From Archaeoglobus sp. JdFR-37 (GTDB lineage: Archaea; Halobacteriota; Archaeoglobi; Archaeoglobales; Archaeoglobaceae), in NCBI GenBank assembly GCA_002010215.1, contig MTMY01000004.1:1-64000 (forward strand): DNA of 64,000 nucleotides, written 5' to 3'. The notes beneath the pieces are model-generated. The model ran no database searches. It saw only the letters and a program-made list of their open reading frames with translations, and was not told where the DNA came from. Shown here one piece after another: positions 25,307 to 34,566 of the stretch. Each line of letters opens with the position of its first letter. Position 1 is the stretch's first letter. The position numbers and the translations under genes are program-made.

Positions 25307-26011
25307 ATGCTCTGTATCATCTGCCATGAAAAAATTGGAGATTTTTCTAGTCATTTTTCAGAACATGCCGGTGTTACGGCTGAAGAAATAACTGGATACT
25401 TCACAAAACTGTGCAAACCTTATCAGGTTGAAATTGGAGAAGTTACAGCAACAGACCTGAAAACCATACGCTTCTCTCCTGAAAATGCACTCATTTTAAT
25501 GGCATATGGAAGAGAACTTTACAATATCAGCTGGCAGCTTTGCTGTAAATGGCTGGCAGAGCACGAGAAGAGTCACATCAGGTTGAGGGAGCTTTATTCT
25601 CCTCCAATATCAAATCCAGGCGTAATTTCTTGTGTAGAAGATTACTACATCGAAAATTTCATGATGTCTTCAGAATTTCCCGAGTTTCCCGAATTCAGGG
25701 AAATTTGCAGAATAAGTGCCGAAATGTCTTTGAAGATAAGGGCCATTGCACCAATGCCAGATGCTGCGCTGCTGAACATCGAAATTAACGCTCGTCACTT
25801 CTTGAGCCTAGCAACATGGCTGGCCCTCAAAGTGCTGGATGTAAGTCAACTTGAGCTGAGAAATTTCGAGCTGGCTTTTGTAATCAGAGCTGCAGAAATA
25901 ATGAGAGAGATAGAGAGGGTGGAACAACTCAGAAACGGCATCATGAGAATCAACAGCCTTCATCAGACCTTCTTCAGATTCTATAGATACCTCGAAGACC
26001 TTCACCCCTGA
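25307..26011 (+). CDS. Uncharacterised protein with N-terminal zinc finger and HExxH motif
   Basis: The 234-residue protein starts with CIICHEKIGDFSSHFSEH, a C-x2-C-x9-H-x3-H finger (C3, C6, H16, H20). It carries HEKSH at residues 86-90 in LAEHEKSHIRL, the HExxH signature of zinc metallopeptidases, followed by CVEDYYIE about 20 residues on, which could supply the third acidic ligand. The C-terminal 100 residues are helical. No known family is recognised. It lies 35 bases after the acyl-CoA ligase gene and converges on the cyclophilin-fold gene, overlapping it by 10 bases. A peptidase role is inferred only from the motif. Confidence 0.65.
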   Translation: MLCIICHEKIGDFSSHFSEHAGVTAEEITGYFTKLCKPYQVEIGEVTATDLKTIRFSPENALILMAYGRELYNISWQLCCKWLAEHEKSHIRLRELYSPPISNPGVISCVEDYYIENFMMSSEFPEFPEFREICRISAEMSLKIRAIAPMPDAALLNIEINARHFLSLATWLALKVLDVSQLELRNFELAFVIRAAEIMREIERVEQLRNGIMRINSLHQTFFRFYRYLEDLHP

Positions 26012-26403
26012 AAGACTGTTACAGTCGCACCATCCTTGACTTTCCGAAGAACGGTTGCATCTCCCTTCACTTTTCCCACAACATTCACCGGGCTTGCTGG
26101 TTTCGGCCTATCATCTTCACTTATCGGCGTGGGGCCGAAGAATATGCATAATGCCTTTCCTGGCGGCCAATAAGCCACATCACCCACTTCCACTTTGGAA
26201 GTAGTATTTTCCGGTCCGACCTCAACGGGGATAGTAAAGTAGATCTCATCACCCCATCTGTTTACCCTGCTCTCCACTGGCAGAGCGTCCAGTATCGCCT
26301 TCACAGTTTCTGGATTTCTTGCAAAATTCAATTCAATCACCAGTTTTCCAACCTCTTCAACCTCCACCAGAATCTCGGCCTCATCACTTGCCATGTGGCT
26401 CAC
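26002..26403 (-). CDS. Cyclophilin-like fold protein (COG2164 type)
   Basis: The 133-residue protein matches the small single-domain cyclophilin-fold family known from bacteria and archaea. Characteristic stretches are LVIELNFARNPETVKAILDA, VNRWGDEIYFTIPVEV, VGDVAYWPPGKALCIFFGP and a Pro-rich PISEDDRPKPASPVNVVG. The fold is beta-barrel like cyclophilin, but the prolyl-isomerase residues are not conserved in the family, and its activity is unknown. The likely start is ATG 26403, or MASDEAEILV three codons later. It is a single gene convergent with the HExxH protein. Confidence 0.8.
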   Translation of the reverse strand: MSHMASDEAEILVEVEEVGKLVIELNFARNPETVKAILDALPVESRVNRWGDEIYFTIPVEVGPENTTSKVEVGDVAYWPPGKALCIFFGPTPISEDDRPKPASPVNVVGKVKGDATVLRKVKDGATVTVFQG

Positions 26404-26468
26404 TTCATCGCAATCCCTCTTAACATTTTTTGCAACCTAGATTTTTAAAGCTCAAGTTTAAGCCCAAG

Positions 26469-26477
26469 TTTATATAC
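26469..26477 (+). promoter_or_regulatory. Promoter of the SPOUT-ribosomal super-operon
   Basis: TTTATATAC with an A-rich TFB side is the best TATA box between the divergent cyclophilin-fold and SPOUT genes. It stands 26-30 bases before the GTG at 26498. It would drive the long run of plus-strand genes that follow with almost no gaps. Confidence 0.55.
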
Positions 26478-26497
26478 ACATTAAGAGAAGGCTTTCA

Positions 26498-27310
26498 GTG
26501 ATTCCAATGATTTCAATCGCCATACCCTCATCCTCCTTGATAAACGAAAAGGATGAAAAGCTGAAGGCATACAAGGTTGGGCTAATAGCCAGAGCCGCAG
26601 TTATCTTCAGAGTCGAAAAAATTTACATCTATCGCGATCCGCTCCTGGACGAGTCGGACTACATTAAGGACATACTAGAGTACCTAGAAACTCCCCAGTA
26701 CCTCAGAAAGTCCCTGATACCCATCAAAGACAGTCTGAAGTACGCTGGCATACTTCCTCCCCTCCGCATAGCATCTCACAGGCCGAAACATTTAAAAATC
26801 GGTGAAGTGAGGGATGGGGTCGTAAGAAAGGTTGGTCCTGACGGCACCGCGTGGGTGGACATCGGCGTAAAAGCCCTGGCGCTTCTTCGTGGTGCCAAAG
26901 AAGCCACGAAGAGTGCCCGCGTGACCGTCAGGGTCTGTTCGACGAACCCGTTGGTGGTAGAGGAAGCAGAACCCCCAGAATATTGGGGATATAAAGTGGA
27001 GAAAGTGGAGCTGAGAGACGTCCTTAATGAGGACGCTGTAATAACCTCCCGCCTTGGAAGAGTGCCAAGCTGGGAGGAGATAAAGGAGATAGCGGGGAGG
27101 CAAAAAATTACCCTGATATTCGGAAGCCCTGAAGAGGGTGTCCAGAGCATAACCAGAAGACTTGGAATCGAAATAGATGCAGAGGTTCGGAACATAGTAT
27201 GGAACATGATCCCCATGCAGGGTGTCGCAACGGTAAGACTGGAAGAGGCTGTATATGCATCACTGGCGATAATAAATTTCGTAAAATGTAGTGTAGGTGG
27301 TATGAAATGA
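26498..27310 (+). CDS. SPOUT RNA methyltransferase (putative uridine N3 type, COG2106)
   Basis: This protein of 270 residues (GTG start; an ATG at codon 4 is an alternative) is a SPOUT knot methyltransferase. It has IAIPSSSLI at the N-terminus, an OB/TRAM-like insertion in the middle (VRDGVVRKVGPDGTAWVDIG) and the knot region TLIFGSPEEGVQ, then IPMQGVATVRLEEAVYASL. Family members are annotated as rRNA uridine N3-methyltransferases, and in many archaea the gene stands directly before the uL3 gene, as here (a four-base overlap). It probably modifies rRNA; the site is not known. Confidence 0.8.
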   Translation: MIPMISIAIPSSSLINEKDEKLKAYKVGLIARAAVIFRVEKIYIYRDPLLDESDYIKDILEYLETPQYLRKSLIPIKDSLKYAGILPPLRIASHRPKHLKIGEVRDGVVRKVGPDGTAWVDIGVKALALLRGAKEATKSARVTVRVCSTNPLVVEEAEPPEYWGYKVEKVELRDVLNEDAVITSRLGRVPSWEEIKEIAGRQKITLIFGSPEEGVQSITRRLGIEIDAEVRNIVWNMIPMQGVATVRLEEAVYASLAIINFVKCSVGGMK

Positions 27311-28302
27311 AAGAGCACAGGCCAAGAAGGGGCTCGTTAGGCTTTTCGCCGAGAAAGAGAGCCAGCAGTATCGTTCCAAGGATAAGGGCTTGGCCCGTAT
27401 ACGAGGGAGAGCCAAAGCTACTGGGCTTTGCCGGTTATAAGGCCGGTATGACCCATGTGGTTATGGTGGATGATAGGAAGAACTCACCAACATATGGTGA
27501 GGAAGTAGTTACGCCTGTTACGGTTATAGAAACTCCCCCGCTGAAGGTAGCGGGCGTAAGAGTTTACACGAGAACAGCTTATGGATTGCAAATAGCTGGA
27601 GAGGTGTGGAGCACTGATCTTGATGCTTTCCTCTCAAGGCGCATGCAGCTCCCCAAGAAGGGAGGTGATCCAGAGAAACTCAAGGAGATCGAGGATATTG
27701 CCGAAGTCAGGGTCATAACTTATACCCAGCCCTACAGGATGGGTGGTGTGCCTAAGAAGGTGCCAGATGTCATGGAGTACAAGGTTGGGGGTAGCGATAT
27801 AAGCGCTGTTCTCGATTACGCCATAGGGAAGCTGGGTAAGGAGGTAAAGATCAGCGAGGTATTTGGTGAGGGGCAGCTGATTGATGTTCTGGCCATAACA
27901 AAGGGCAAGGGTTTCCAAGGACCAGTTAAGAGGTGGGGAGTCATAACACTCAACGCCAAGCATGCAAGAAGCAGCAAGCATCGAAGAGTTGGTACCCTAG
28001 GCCCGTGGAATCCGCACCACGTGAGGTGGACTGTTCCTCAGGCTGGACAGATGGGGTTCCACCAGCGCACAGAGTACAACAAACGCATATTGAAAATCGG
28101 TGAGAACGGTGAGGAAGTAACACCTGCTGGCGGTTTCGTCCATTACGGAGTAATCAGGAATGAGTACGTTCTTGTCTCTGGAAGTGTTCCGGGAAGCATA
28201 AAGAGGCTTGTCAGAATGAGAGATGCCATAAGACCACCTGATGCAGCGTTTGAAGGTGTCAATGTGCTTTATGTCAGCACGAGTTCCAAACAGGGTAGGT
28301 GA
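27307..28302 (+). CDS. rpl3: Large-subunit ribosomal protein uL3
   Basis: The 331-residue protein has the normal archaeal length. KAGMTHVV and the universal KGKGFQGPVKRWG loop, which reaches toward the peptidyl-transferase centre, identify it. It overlaps the SPOUT gene by four bases and is the first of the S10-type ribosomal genes. Confidence 0.97.
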   Translation: MKEHRPRRGSLGFSPRKRASSIVPRIRAWPVYEGEPKLLGFAGYKAGMTHVVMVDDRKNSPTYGEEVVTPVTVIETPPLKVAGVRVYTRTAYGLQIAGEVWSTDLDAFLSRRMQLPKKGGDPEKLKEIEDIAEVRVITYTQPYRMGGVPKKVPDVMEYKVGGSDISAVLDYAIGKLGKEVKISEVFGEGQLIDVLAITKGKGFQGPVKRWGVITLNAKHARSSKHRRVGTLGPWNPHHVRWTVPQAGQMGFHQRTEYNKRILKIGENGEEVTPAGGFVHYGVIRNEYVLVSGSVPGSIKRLVRMRDAIRPPDAAFEGVNVLYVSTSSKQGR

Positions 28303-28307
28303 TGTTG

Positions 28308-29063
28308 ATGAAAGCTAACGTTCTCTCTCTAAACGGTGAAGTTGTTGAGGAAATCGAGTTGCCGGAGGTATTTGAAACTGAATTCCGACCAGATATAATA
28401 AGAAAGGCTGTTCATGCTATCCAGAGCCACAGAAGGCAGCCCTATGGCCCTAATCCTCTGTCAGGAACGAACTATGCTGCCGAGAACTGGGGACCTGGCT
28501 ACGGCCTTGCAAGGGTGCCTCGCCTGAAGACAGCCAACAGGGCTGCAAAGGTTCCTCAGGCTGTGAAGGGCAGAAGAGCTCATCCTCCGAAGGTGCAGAA
28601 AGTCTGGGATGAGAAAGTCAACAAGAAGGAGAAAAGGAAAGCATTGATGTCTGCTATTGCGGCAACCGCTGTTGAGGAGCTCGTCAAAGAGAGAAGTCAT
28701 GTGTTCGAGGGTGCACTTCCAAAGATTGTGGTGGATGACTTCCAGAGCCTCAAAAAGACCAAAGAGGTTATCGACGTTTTCAAGGCAATTGGTGTTTATG
28801 CTGACGTTGAGAGGGCTAGAGACCGTATTAGATACAGAGCAGGCAAGGGCAAGATGAGGGGGAGGCGCTACATAAAGAAGAAGAGTGTTCTTGTGGTTGT
28901 TGGAGAGGATGGCGGGATTTTGAATGCTGCAAGAAATCTGCCGGGAGTTGATGTCGTTCTCGTGAAAGATCTGAATGTTGAGCTGCTCGCTCCAGGTGCT
29001 AAAGCAGGAAGGCTGGCAGTCTTCACCAAATCCGCCATTGACTATTTGGAGGGGTGGTTATGA
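28308..29063 (+). CDS. rpl4: Large-subunit ribosomal protein uL4
   Basis: The 251-residue product carries [18 protein letters not shown], the loop that lines the exit tunnel in archaeal/eukaryotic uL4. ATG 28308 has GGTGATG just upstream and is preferred over the ATG at 28302. The stop overlaps the next start (ATGA). Confidence 0.95.
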   Translation: MKANVLSLNGEVVEEIELPEVFETEFRPDIIRKAVHAIQSHRRQPYGPNPLSGTNYAAENWGPGYGLARVPRLKTANRAAKVPQAVKGRRAHPPKVQKVWDEKVNKKEKRKALMSAIAATAVEELVKERSHVFEGALPKIVVDDFQSLKKTKEVIDVFKAIGVYADVERARDRIRYRAGKGKMRGRRYIKKKSVLVVVGEDGGILNAARNLPGVDVVLVKDLNVELLAPGAKAGRLAVFTKSAIDYLEGWL

Positions 29064-29305
29064 TCATCAAATGCTTCCTGATCACTGAGAAAAGCACAGC
29101 AGAACTGGAAAAGAATGTGCTTACGGCTATAGTCGACATCAGAGCGAGAAAGGAGGATATAAAGAGAGATGTGGAGAGGAGGTTTGAGGTAGAGGTTGAA
29201 AAGATAAACACTCTAGTAACCCCAAAGGGTGAAAAAAAGGCCTACATAAAACTCAAGCCTGAATATTCCGCTGAGGAAGTCCTTTCCAAGTTAGGAGTAT
29301 TCTGA
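29060..29305 (+). CDS. rpl23: Large-subunit ribosomal protein uL23
   Basis: The 81-residue protein has the uL23 pattern (LITEKST at the start, [20 protein letters not shown] in the middle). It binds near the tunnel exit, where SRP and SecY dock. The start shares ATGA with the uL4 stop, preceded by GGAGGGGTGG. Confidence 0.93.
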   Translation: MIIKCFLITEKSTAELEKNVLTAIVDIRARKEDIKRDVERRFEVEVEKINTLVTPKGEKKAYIKLKPEYSAEEVLSKLGVF

Positions 29306-29323
29306 TCAATTGAGGTGGTAAAA

Positions 29324-30037
29324 ATGGGTAAGAGGATAATTTCCCAGAACAGGGGGAAAGGGACCCCCACTTACACTGCACCATCCCATAAGTATAAAGC
29401 AGATCTGAGGCACATCAGGTTTCTGAATGAGACGGTTGCTGCCAGAGTAGTTGATATTCAGCACGATACTTCAAGAAATGCACCCATTGCACTTGTCTCG
29501 CTTCCAGATGGGAGTGAGAGCTACATTATAGCAACCGAAGGGATGGGTACAGATGATTTAATTCAGGCTGGTCCTGAAGCTGAGCTGAAGCCCGGCAATA
29601 CAACGTTCCTAGAGAGAATTCCTGAAGGTACGCCAATATGCAACATCGAAGCCCAGCCCGGAGATGGTGGAAAGTTTGCTAGAGCAAGCGGTACTTTCGG
29701 ACTGGTTATTGCCCATGAAGAGGACAGAGTTCTTGTTCAGATGCCTTCAGGCACGCTGAGATGGCTAAATCCGAAATGCAGAGCAACAATAGGTGTGGTT
29801 GCCGGAGGAGGCAGAACAGATAAGCCCTTCGTGAAAGCTGGTAAGAAGTACTATAAGATGAAGAGTAAAGCAGCAAAATGGCCTCGCGTGAGAGGAGTTG
29901 CTATGAATGCCGTCGATCATCCATTCGGTGGTGGAAAGCACCAGCACGTTGGCAAGCCGAAAACTGTCAGCAGAAATGCTCCTCCAGGCAGGAAGGTTGG
30001 AAGTATTGCGGCTCGCAGAACTGGAGTGAGGAAGTGA
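29324..30037 (+). CDS. rpl2: Large-subunit ribosomal protein uL2
   Basis: The 237-residue protein has the universal [18 protein letters not shown] stretch, whose histidine lies near the peptidyl-transferase centre. ATG 29324 follows GAGGTGG; an upstream ATG three codons earlier lies within that site and is unlikely to be used. Confidence 0.97.
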   Translation: MGKRIISQNRGKGTPTYTAPSHKYKADLRHIRFLNETVAARVVDIQHDTSRNAPIALVSLPDGSESYIIATEGMGTDDLIQAGPEAELKPGNTTFLERIPEGTPICNIEAQPGDGGKFARASGTFGLVIAHEEDRVLVQMPSGTLRWLNPKCRATIGVVAGGGRTDKPFVKAGKKYYKMKSKAAKWPRVRGVAMNAVDHPFGGGKHQHVGKPKTVSRNAPPGRKVGSIAARRTGVRK

Positions 30038-30041
30038 TAGT

Positions 30042-30443
30042 ATGGCGCTCAAAACGAAGGTTATAAGGCCGAAAGAATTCAGATATCGTGGTTACACACT
30101 TGAAGAGCTCCAGAAAATGAATCTGGAGCAGATAGTAGAGCTTTTGCCTGCGAGAGAGAGGAGAAAGATAAGAAGGGGTTTCACACCTCAGGAAGAAAAG
30201 CTACTGAGAAAGCTCAGGAAGAAAGGGACTGCAAGAACCCACTGCAGGGACATGATTGTGCTTCCAGAGATGGTTGGAAAAGTCGTATTCGTTCACAACG
30301 GCAAAGAATTCGTCAGGGTTGAGATAAAGCCCGAGATGATAGGTCACAGATTAGGAGAGTTTGCATTAACGAGGAGATTCGAGAAGCACAGCGGTCCGGG
30401 TGTCGGAGCCACGAGAAGCAGCAAGTACGTACCGCTCAAATGA
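30042..30443 (+). CDS. rps19: Small-subunit ribosomal protein uS19
   Basis: The 133-residue protein is recognised by [35 protein letters not shown] and [10 protein letters not shown]. It binds the head of the small subunit. Length and order in the cluster are as usual in archaea. Confidence 0.95.
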   Translation: MALKTKVIRPKEFRYRGYTLEELQKMNLEQIVELLPARERRKIRRGFTPQEEKLLRKLRKKGTARTHCRDMIVLPEMVGKVVFVHNGKEFVRVEIKPEMIGHRLGEFALTRRFEKHSGPGVGATRSSKYVPLK

Positions 30444-30452
30444 GGTGGTTGA

Positions 30453-30914
30453 ATGGCTCGCGTGAACTATGCCTACCAGCCTGAAGATGAAACCAAGGCT
30501 GCAAAAGCCATGGGGTATGAAATGGATATCAGCTTCAAGCACGCCGTTGAAATTTGCAGAGCCATCAAAGGCAGGAAAATTCAGGATGCTATAAGATATC
30601 TAGAAGATGTTGTGGCAATGAAAAAGGTTGTTCCCTTCAAGAAGTACAAGAAAAAGGTGGCTCACAAGAGCAGTCTTGAGAAGTGGTACGCTGGCAGATA
30701 CCCGCAGAAGGCTGCAAAGCACATCCTTAAGATTCTGAAGAATCTCGAGGCAAATGCCGAATACAAGGGTCTGGAGGTGGAGAGGCTGATAATAGTTCAC
30801 GCCCAAGCCAAAAAGGGAAGGGTGCTAAAACGTTATATGCCCCGGGCCTTTGGAAGAGCAACACCCAGGTTCAAACAGCTTACTACAGTTGAGTTCATAG
30901 CAGAGGTGCGTTGA
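30453..30914 (+). CDS. rpl22: Large-subunit ribosomal protein uL22
   Basis: The 153-residue archaeal-type uL22 carries VEICRAIKGRKIQDAIRYLE and the tunnel-hairpin region KGRVLKRYMPRAFGRATP. It sits between uS19 and uS3, with GAGGTGG before its ATG. Confidence 0.95.
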   Translation: MARVNYAYQPEDETKAAKAMGYEMDISFKHAVEICRAIKGRKIQDAIRYLEDVVAMKKVVPFKKYKKKVAHKSSLEKWYAGRYPQKAAKHILKILKNLEANAEYKGLEVERLIIVHAQAKKGRVLKRYMPRAFGRATPRFKQLTTVEFIAEVR

Positions 30915-30915
30915 T

Positions 30916-31623
30916 ATGGCTGTAGAGAGGAAATTCGTAACTGAAAGGATAAAGAGAGTAAGAGTAAAGGAGTGGATGATCCAAGAAGTTAGAAATGCTG
31001 GCTTTGGTGGACTGGATATCACAAGAACCCCCCTTGGCACTCAGGTTACGCTCTTCGTTGAAAGGCCTGGCCTGGTGATAGGTAAAGGTGGTAGGCGCAT
31101 CAGACTGCTCACAGAGAGGTTGAAGGAGTTCGGTATCGAGAACCCGCAGGTTAGTGTTGATGAAATCGAAAAGCCAGAGTTCAACGCACAGCTTATGGCC
31201 TCCTTACTCGCAAGAGCCCTCGAGAGAGGATGGTATTTCAGAAAGGCCGGATACAGGTTCCTGTACAGAATAATGGAGGCCGGAGCCAAGGGCTGTGAAA
31301 TAGAGATCAGTGGAAAGCTCACAAGTGAGAGGGCAAGAACGGAAAAATTCATTGCAGGAACCATGGTCCACACAGGCGAGCCTGCCTATTCTGCCGTCAG
31401 AAGAGGTTTCGATGTGGCTATAAAAAAGCTTGGAGTTCTCGGTGTCACAGTTCGTATAATACCGCCTGATGCAGTTCTGCCAGACGAGTTTGAAGTTAAG
31501 GAAGTTGACATCCAAGCAATGAAGGAAGGAGAAGAGGCAAAGGTTGAGGCGAATATAGGAGCTGAGAAATCCGAGAAATCGGAGGGAGAACATGAAAATG
31601 TCGGAGATTCGGGAAATGAGTAG
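30916..31623 (+). CDS. rps3: Small-subunit ribosomal protein uS3
   Basis: The 235-residue protein has a type II KH domain with PGLVIGKGGRRIRLL near residue 55 and the C-terminal uS3 domain. The last 30 residues are an acidic, low-complexity tail (EEAKVEANIGAEKSEKSEG). That tail is the part that overlaps the uL29 gene by 32 bases. Confidence 0.95.
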   Translation: MAVERKFVTERIKRVRVKEWMIQEVRNAGFGGLDITRTPLGTQVTLFVERPGLVIGKGGRRIRLLTERLKEFGIENPQVSVDEIEKPEFNAQLMASLLARALERGWYFRKAGYRFLYRIMEAGAKGCEIEISGKLTSERARTEKFIAGTMVHTGEPAYSAVRRGFDVAIKKLGVLGVTVRIIPPDAVLPDEFEVKEVDIQAMKEGEEAKVEANIGAEKSEKSEGEHENVGDSGNE

Positions 31624-31789
31624 AGAAGACAAGTTGAAAAAACTGATTGAGCTTGAAAATGAGCTCATCAGACTCAGAACCATGGTCAGAAGCGGTGGAG
31701 CCCTCGAGAACCCCGGAGCCATAAGAACGATAAGGCAAGACATTGCTAGGATAAAAACAGCCCTCAGGGAGGAAGGTTACAGAACATGA
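31592..31789 (+). CDS. rpl29: Large-subunit ribosomal protein uL29
   Basis: The 65-residue product has EIREMSREDKLKKLIELENE, the two-helix uL29 pattern. The start at ATG 31592 is supported by GGAGGGAG six bases upstream, so the gene begins inside the uS3 frame. In many euryarchaea an aIF1 (SUI1) gene follows uL29; here Rnp1 follows directly. Confidence 0.92.
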   Translation: MKMSEIREMSREDKLKKLIELENELIRLRTMVRSGGALENPGAIRTIRQDIARIKTALREEGYRT

Positions 31790-32088
31790 AGAGCATGAAG
31801 CCCGAATATATCCTTGCCCACGAATGGATAGGACTGGAAGTTGAGGTTGTGTATAGTCCGAATCAATACGAGGTGGGATTGAAAGGTATCGTGATTAACG
31901 AGACCATGAACACCCTCACTCTCAGAACGGAAGAAGGCTACAAGATTGTGGCAAAAAGAGGCAGAACTTTCAAGGTCAGGTTTAAGGGTTATGTTCTGAG
32001 GGTGAAGGGTGATCTTATAGCCTTCAGACCGGAAGAGAGGATAAAAAGAGGACTGATGCTTATTAAAAAAGCCAAGGGATGGTGGTGA
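31786..32088 (+). CDS. rnp1: Ribonuclease P protein component 1 (Rpp29/Pop4)
   Basis: The 100-residue protein is the archaeal Rpp29 homologue, an Sm-like beta barrel with [32 protein letters not shown] and [10 protein letters not shown]. It binds Rpp21 and the RNase P RNA to mature tRNA 5' ends. Its place between uL29 and uS17 is typical of archaea. Its ATG overlaps the uL29 stop. Confidence 0.92.
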   Translation: MKSMKPEYILAHEWIGLEVEVVYSPNQYEVGLKGIVINETMNTLTLRTEEGYKIVAKRGRTFKVRFKGYVLRVKGDLIAFRPEERIKRGLMLIKKAKGWW

Positions 32089-32089
32089 A

Positions 32090-32413
32090 ATGAGGGATAT
32101 TGGTATTGACGTTAAACCCCCGGAAAAGGAGTGTGATGACAGGCATTGCCCATTTCACGGCAGTCTTCCTGTAAGGGGACAGATATTCAGAGGGAAGGTC
32201 GTGAAAACATATGAGAAGTCTGCAGTAATAGAAAGAGAGATGATTCGATACGTTGCGAAATATGAAAGGTACTTAAAAAAGCGTTCAAAACTTCACGCTC
32301 ACAATCCCTCCTGTATAGATGCCAAGCCAGGAGATGTAGTAACAATTGCAGAGTGCAGACCCATAAGCAAGACGAAATCCTTCGTGATAATTGAGAAGGT
32401 GGGATCAGAATGA
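32090..32413 (+). CDS. rps17: Small-subunit ribosomal protein uS17
   Basis: The 107-residue archaeal uS17 has [37 protein letters not shown] and [18 protein letters not shown]. The N-terminal [12 protein letters not shown] supplies C and H residues seen in archaeal and eukaryotic members. It overlaps uL14 by four bases. Confidence 0.95.
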   Translation: MRDIGIDVKPPEKECDDRHCPFHGSLPVRGQIFRGKVVKTYEKSAVIEREMIRYVAKYERYLKKRSKLHAHNPSCIDAKPGDVVTIAECRPISKTKSFVIIEKVGSE

Positions 32414-32808
32414 GGACCATCAGAGCTAAAATCCCGAGGTGTCTTCCAACTGGAGCACGTCTGATATGCACAGACAATACAGGAGCTAAAGAGCTTGAAA
32501 TAATCGCAGTTAAGGGATATAAAGGTGTTAGAAGGCGTTATCCGGCTGCAGGCATTGGAGACATAGTGGTAGTGACGGTCAAAAAAGGGACACCTGACAT
32601 CAGGAAGCAGGTGCATTATGCAGTCATCGTGAGGCAGCGCAAGGAATATCGCCGCCCGGATGGAACCCGCGTGAAATTCGAAGACAATGCAGCAGTGATA
32701 ACCGACGATAAAGGCAACCCAAAGGGTTCGGAAATTAGAGGAGCGGTTGCAAGGGAGGCAGCAGAGCGCTTCTCAAAAATAGGCACGCTGGCTGCAGCAA
32801 TAATATGA
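32410..32808 (+). CDS. rpl14: Large-subunit ribosomal protein uL14
   Basis: The 132-residue protein has [17 protein letters not shown] and [18 protein letters not shown], the conserved uL14 strands, and [17 protein letters not shown]. It forms an inter-subunit bridge. Confidence 0.96.
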   Translation: MRTIRAKIPRCLPTGARLICTDNTGAKELEIIAVKGYKGVRRRYPAAGIGDIVVVTVKKGTPDIRKQVHYAVIVRQRKEYRRPDGTRVKFEDNAAVITDDKGNPKGSEIRGAVAREAAERFSKIGTLAAAII

Positions 32809-32818
32809 GGTGATAGTG

Positions 32819-33172
32819 ATGAAGTCAATTCAGCCCAGAAAGCAGAGGAGATGGCTTTACAGACTGGCAAAGCTCCATGAGAGGCACAAGTTACTCCACG
32901 TAACTCTCTCAAAGGATCTAAGGAAAAAGTACGGAAAGAGAGCAATAAGAGTAAGAAAAGGAGACAAGGTCAGAATAATGCGTGGCGAGTTTGCAGGACA
33001 TGAGGGTAAGGTAATGGAAGTGGATACCAAAAAGGGCATAATAAAAGTGGAGGGCGTTACCGTCACGAAAGCCGATGGGAGTGAAGTATTGCGCCCAATA
33101 CATCCGTCAAACGTCATGATAATTGACCTTGGTGAAGTTGACGATGTTAGAAAGAAGATACTTGAGAGGTGA
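32819..33172 (+). CDS. rpl24: Large-subunit ribosomal protein uL24
   Basis: The 117-residue archaeal uL24 carries the KOW motif KVRIMRGEFAGHEGKVMEVD. ATG 32819 has GAGGTGA upstream and is taken as the start in place of a GTG three codons before. Confidence 0.94.
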   Translation: MKSIQPRKQRRWLYRLAKLHERHKLLHVTLSKDLRKKYGKRAIRVRKGDKVRIMRGEFAGHEGKVMEVDTKKGIIKVEGVTVTKADGSEVLRPIHPSNVMIIDLGEVDDVRKKILER

Positions 33173-33176
33173 TTGA

Positions 33177-33875
33177 ATGCACCAAAAGAGACTTTCAGCA
33201 CCCAAAACAATCAAGGTTCCCAGAAAGATAAAGAAGTGGATTGTAAAGGCAGCTCCAGGACCTCATGATAAAAACGCAGTCCCTCTGCTGGTGGTGGTAA
33301 GAGACTTCCTCCAGCTCGCAGATACTGCAAGAGAGGCGAGGCGTGTTATTGCTGCTGGCGAGATACGGGTTGATGGAGTCGTCAGAAAAGACTACAAGTT
33401 CCCTGTGGGGCTGTTCGATGTTGTAAGCATCCCTAAAATCGGTAAGAGCTACAGGATGCTTTTTGATGAGAGGGGGCATTACATACCCAAGGAAGTAACG
33501 GATGCAAACCTAAAGCTCTACAAGATTGCCAACAAAACTCTGGTGAGGGGAGGAAAGGTTCAGTTGAACCTCTTTGATGGGTCAAATATCCTTGCTTCCA
33601 ACGAGTACAAGACGAAGGACAGCATTCTGCTCAAGGTTCCTGAAAAGGAGATAGTTGATCACCTGCCATTTGAAGAGGGTGCTCTGGTGATGATTACCGG
33701 TGGTACCCACGCTGGGCAACTTGGCAGGATAAAGAGATACAAGATTGTCAGAGGCTCTGCTCCCAACCTTGTAACAGTTGAGTCTGAAGCTGGCGAGTTC
33801 ACCACAATTATCGACCACATCTTCGTGGTGGGTAAGAAGGGTGAGGAGAAGCCTGTGATTGACCTAGGAGTGTGA
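33177..33875 (+). CDS. rps4e: Small-subunit ribosomal protein eS4
   Basis: The 232-residue protein is archaeal/eukaryotic-specific. It has an S4-type RNA-binding segment (LQLADTAREARRVIAAGEIR) and a C-terminal KOW-like strand (VMITGGTHAGQLGRIKRY). Its position between uL24 and uL5 is standard in archaea. Confidence 0.95.
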   Translation: MHQKRLSAPKTIKVPRKIKKWIVKAAPGPHDKNAVPLLVVVRDFLQLADTAREARRVIAAGEIRVDGVVRKDYKFPVGLFDVVSIPKIGKSYRMLFDERGHYIPKEVTDANLKLYKIANKTLVRGGKVQLNLFDGSNILASNEYKTKDSILLKVPEKEIVDHLPFEEGALVMITGGTHAGQLGRIKRYKIVRGSAPNLVTVESEAGEFTTIIDHIFVVGKKGEEKPVIDLGV

Positions 33876-33879
33876 TAGT

Positions 33880-34401
33880 ATGAGCGATGGCAGCAACTCC
33901 GCTAATCCAATGAGAGAAGTGGTCGTTGATAAAGTCGTGGTGAATATTGGAGTTGGCGAGGGAGGAGAGAGACAGAAAAAGGCTCTCCAGCTCATCGAAG
34001 AACTCACAGGCCAAGCACCCACCACCACATACGCTACTCAGACAATAAGAAACTTTGGAATAAGAAAGGGAGAAGGTATCGGAGCGAAGGTCACGCTCAG
34101 AGGAGAGAGAGCTCTTGAGTTCCTGAAAAGGGCTCTAGTTGTTAAAGAAAACAGGCTGAGTAGGAAGCAGATAGGAAATGGTGAATTCTCCTTTGGCATA
34201 GCTGAGCACATCGATCTGCCTGGCGTTGAGTATGACCCAGACATGGGAATATTCGGAATGGACGTTTCAGTAGTGCTCAAGAGGAGAGGTTACAGAGTGG
34301 CAAGAAGAAGGAGATGTAAGAGCAAGATTGGTAAGAATCATCGCGTCACTAAAGAGGATACTATAGAATTTTTGAAATCACTTGGCGTGGAGGTTGAATG
34401 A
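33880..34401 (+). CDS. rpl5: Large-subunit ribosomal protein uL5
   Basis: The 173-residue product has [40 protein letters not shown] and [20 protein letters not shown]. It binds 5S rRNA at the central protuberance. Its stop overlaps the uS14 region. Confidence 0.96.
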   Translation: MSDGSNSANPMREVVVDKVVVNIGVGEGGERQKKALQLIEELTGQAPTTTYATQTIRNFGIRKGEGIGAKVTLRGERALEFLKRALVVKENRLSRKQIGNGEFSFGIAEHIDLPGVEYDPDMGIFGMDVSVVLKRRGYRVARRRRCKSKIGKNHRVTKEDTIEFLKSLGVEVE

Positions 34402-34403
34402 TT

Positions 34404-34556
34404 ATGGCTGAAAGAAGTAAGAAGTTCGGAAGAGGGGCAAACGAATGCTGGAGATGTGGCAGAAAACAGGGGCTGATTAGGAAATACGGCCTCTACATCT
34501 GTAGGCAGTGTTTCAGAGAGGTTGCCAGCGAGCTTGGCTTTAAAAAATACTGGTAG
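34404..34556 (+). CDS. rps14: Small-subunit ribosomal protein uS14 (zinc-binding form)
   Basis: The 50-residue protein starts [19 protein letters not shown] and carries two CxxC knuckles, CWRC (C16, C19) and CRQC (C31, C34), the zinc site of archaeal/eukaryotic uS14. It ends ELGFKKYW. A second in-frame ATG at 34398 overlaps the uL5 stop and is less likely. Confidence 0.95.
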   Translation: MAERSKKFGRGANECWRCGRKQGLIRKYGLYICRQCFREVASELGFKKYW

Positions 34557-34566
34557 GTGATCAGGA

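Noticed and set aside
23797-25354. Long minus-strand frames opposite the acyl-CoA ligase gene
   Set aside because: They have no motifs, no promoters and mirror the codon periodicity of the well-supported plus-strand gene.
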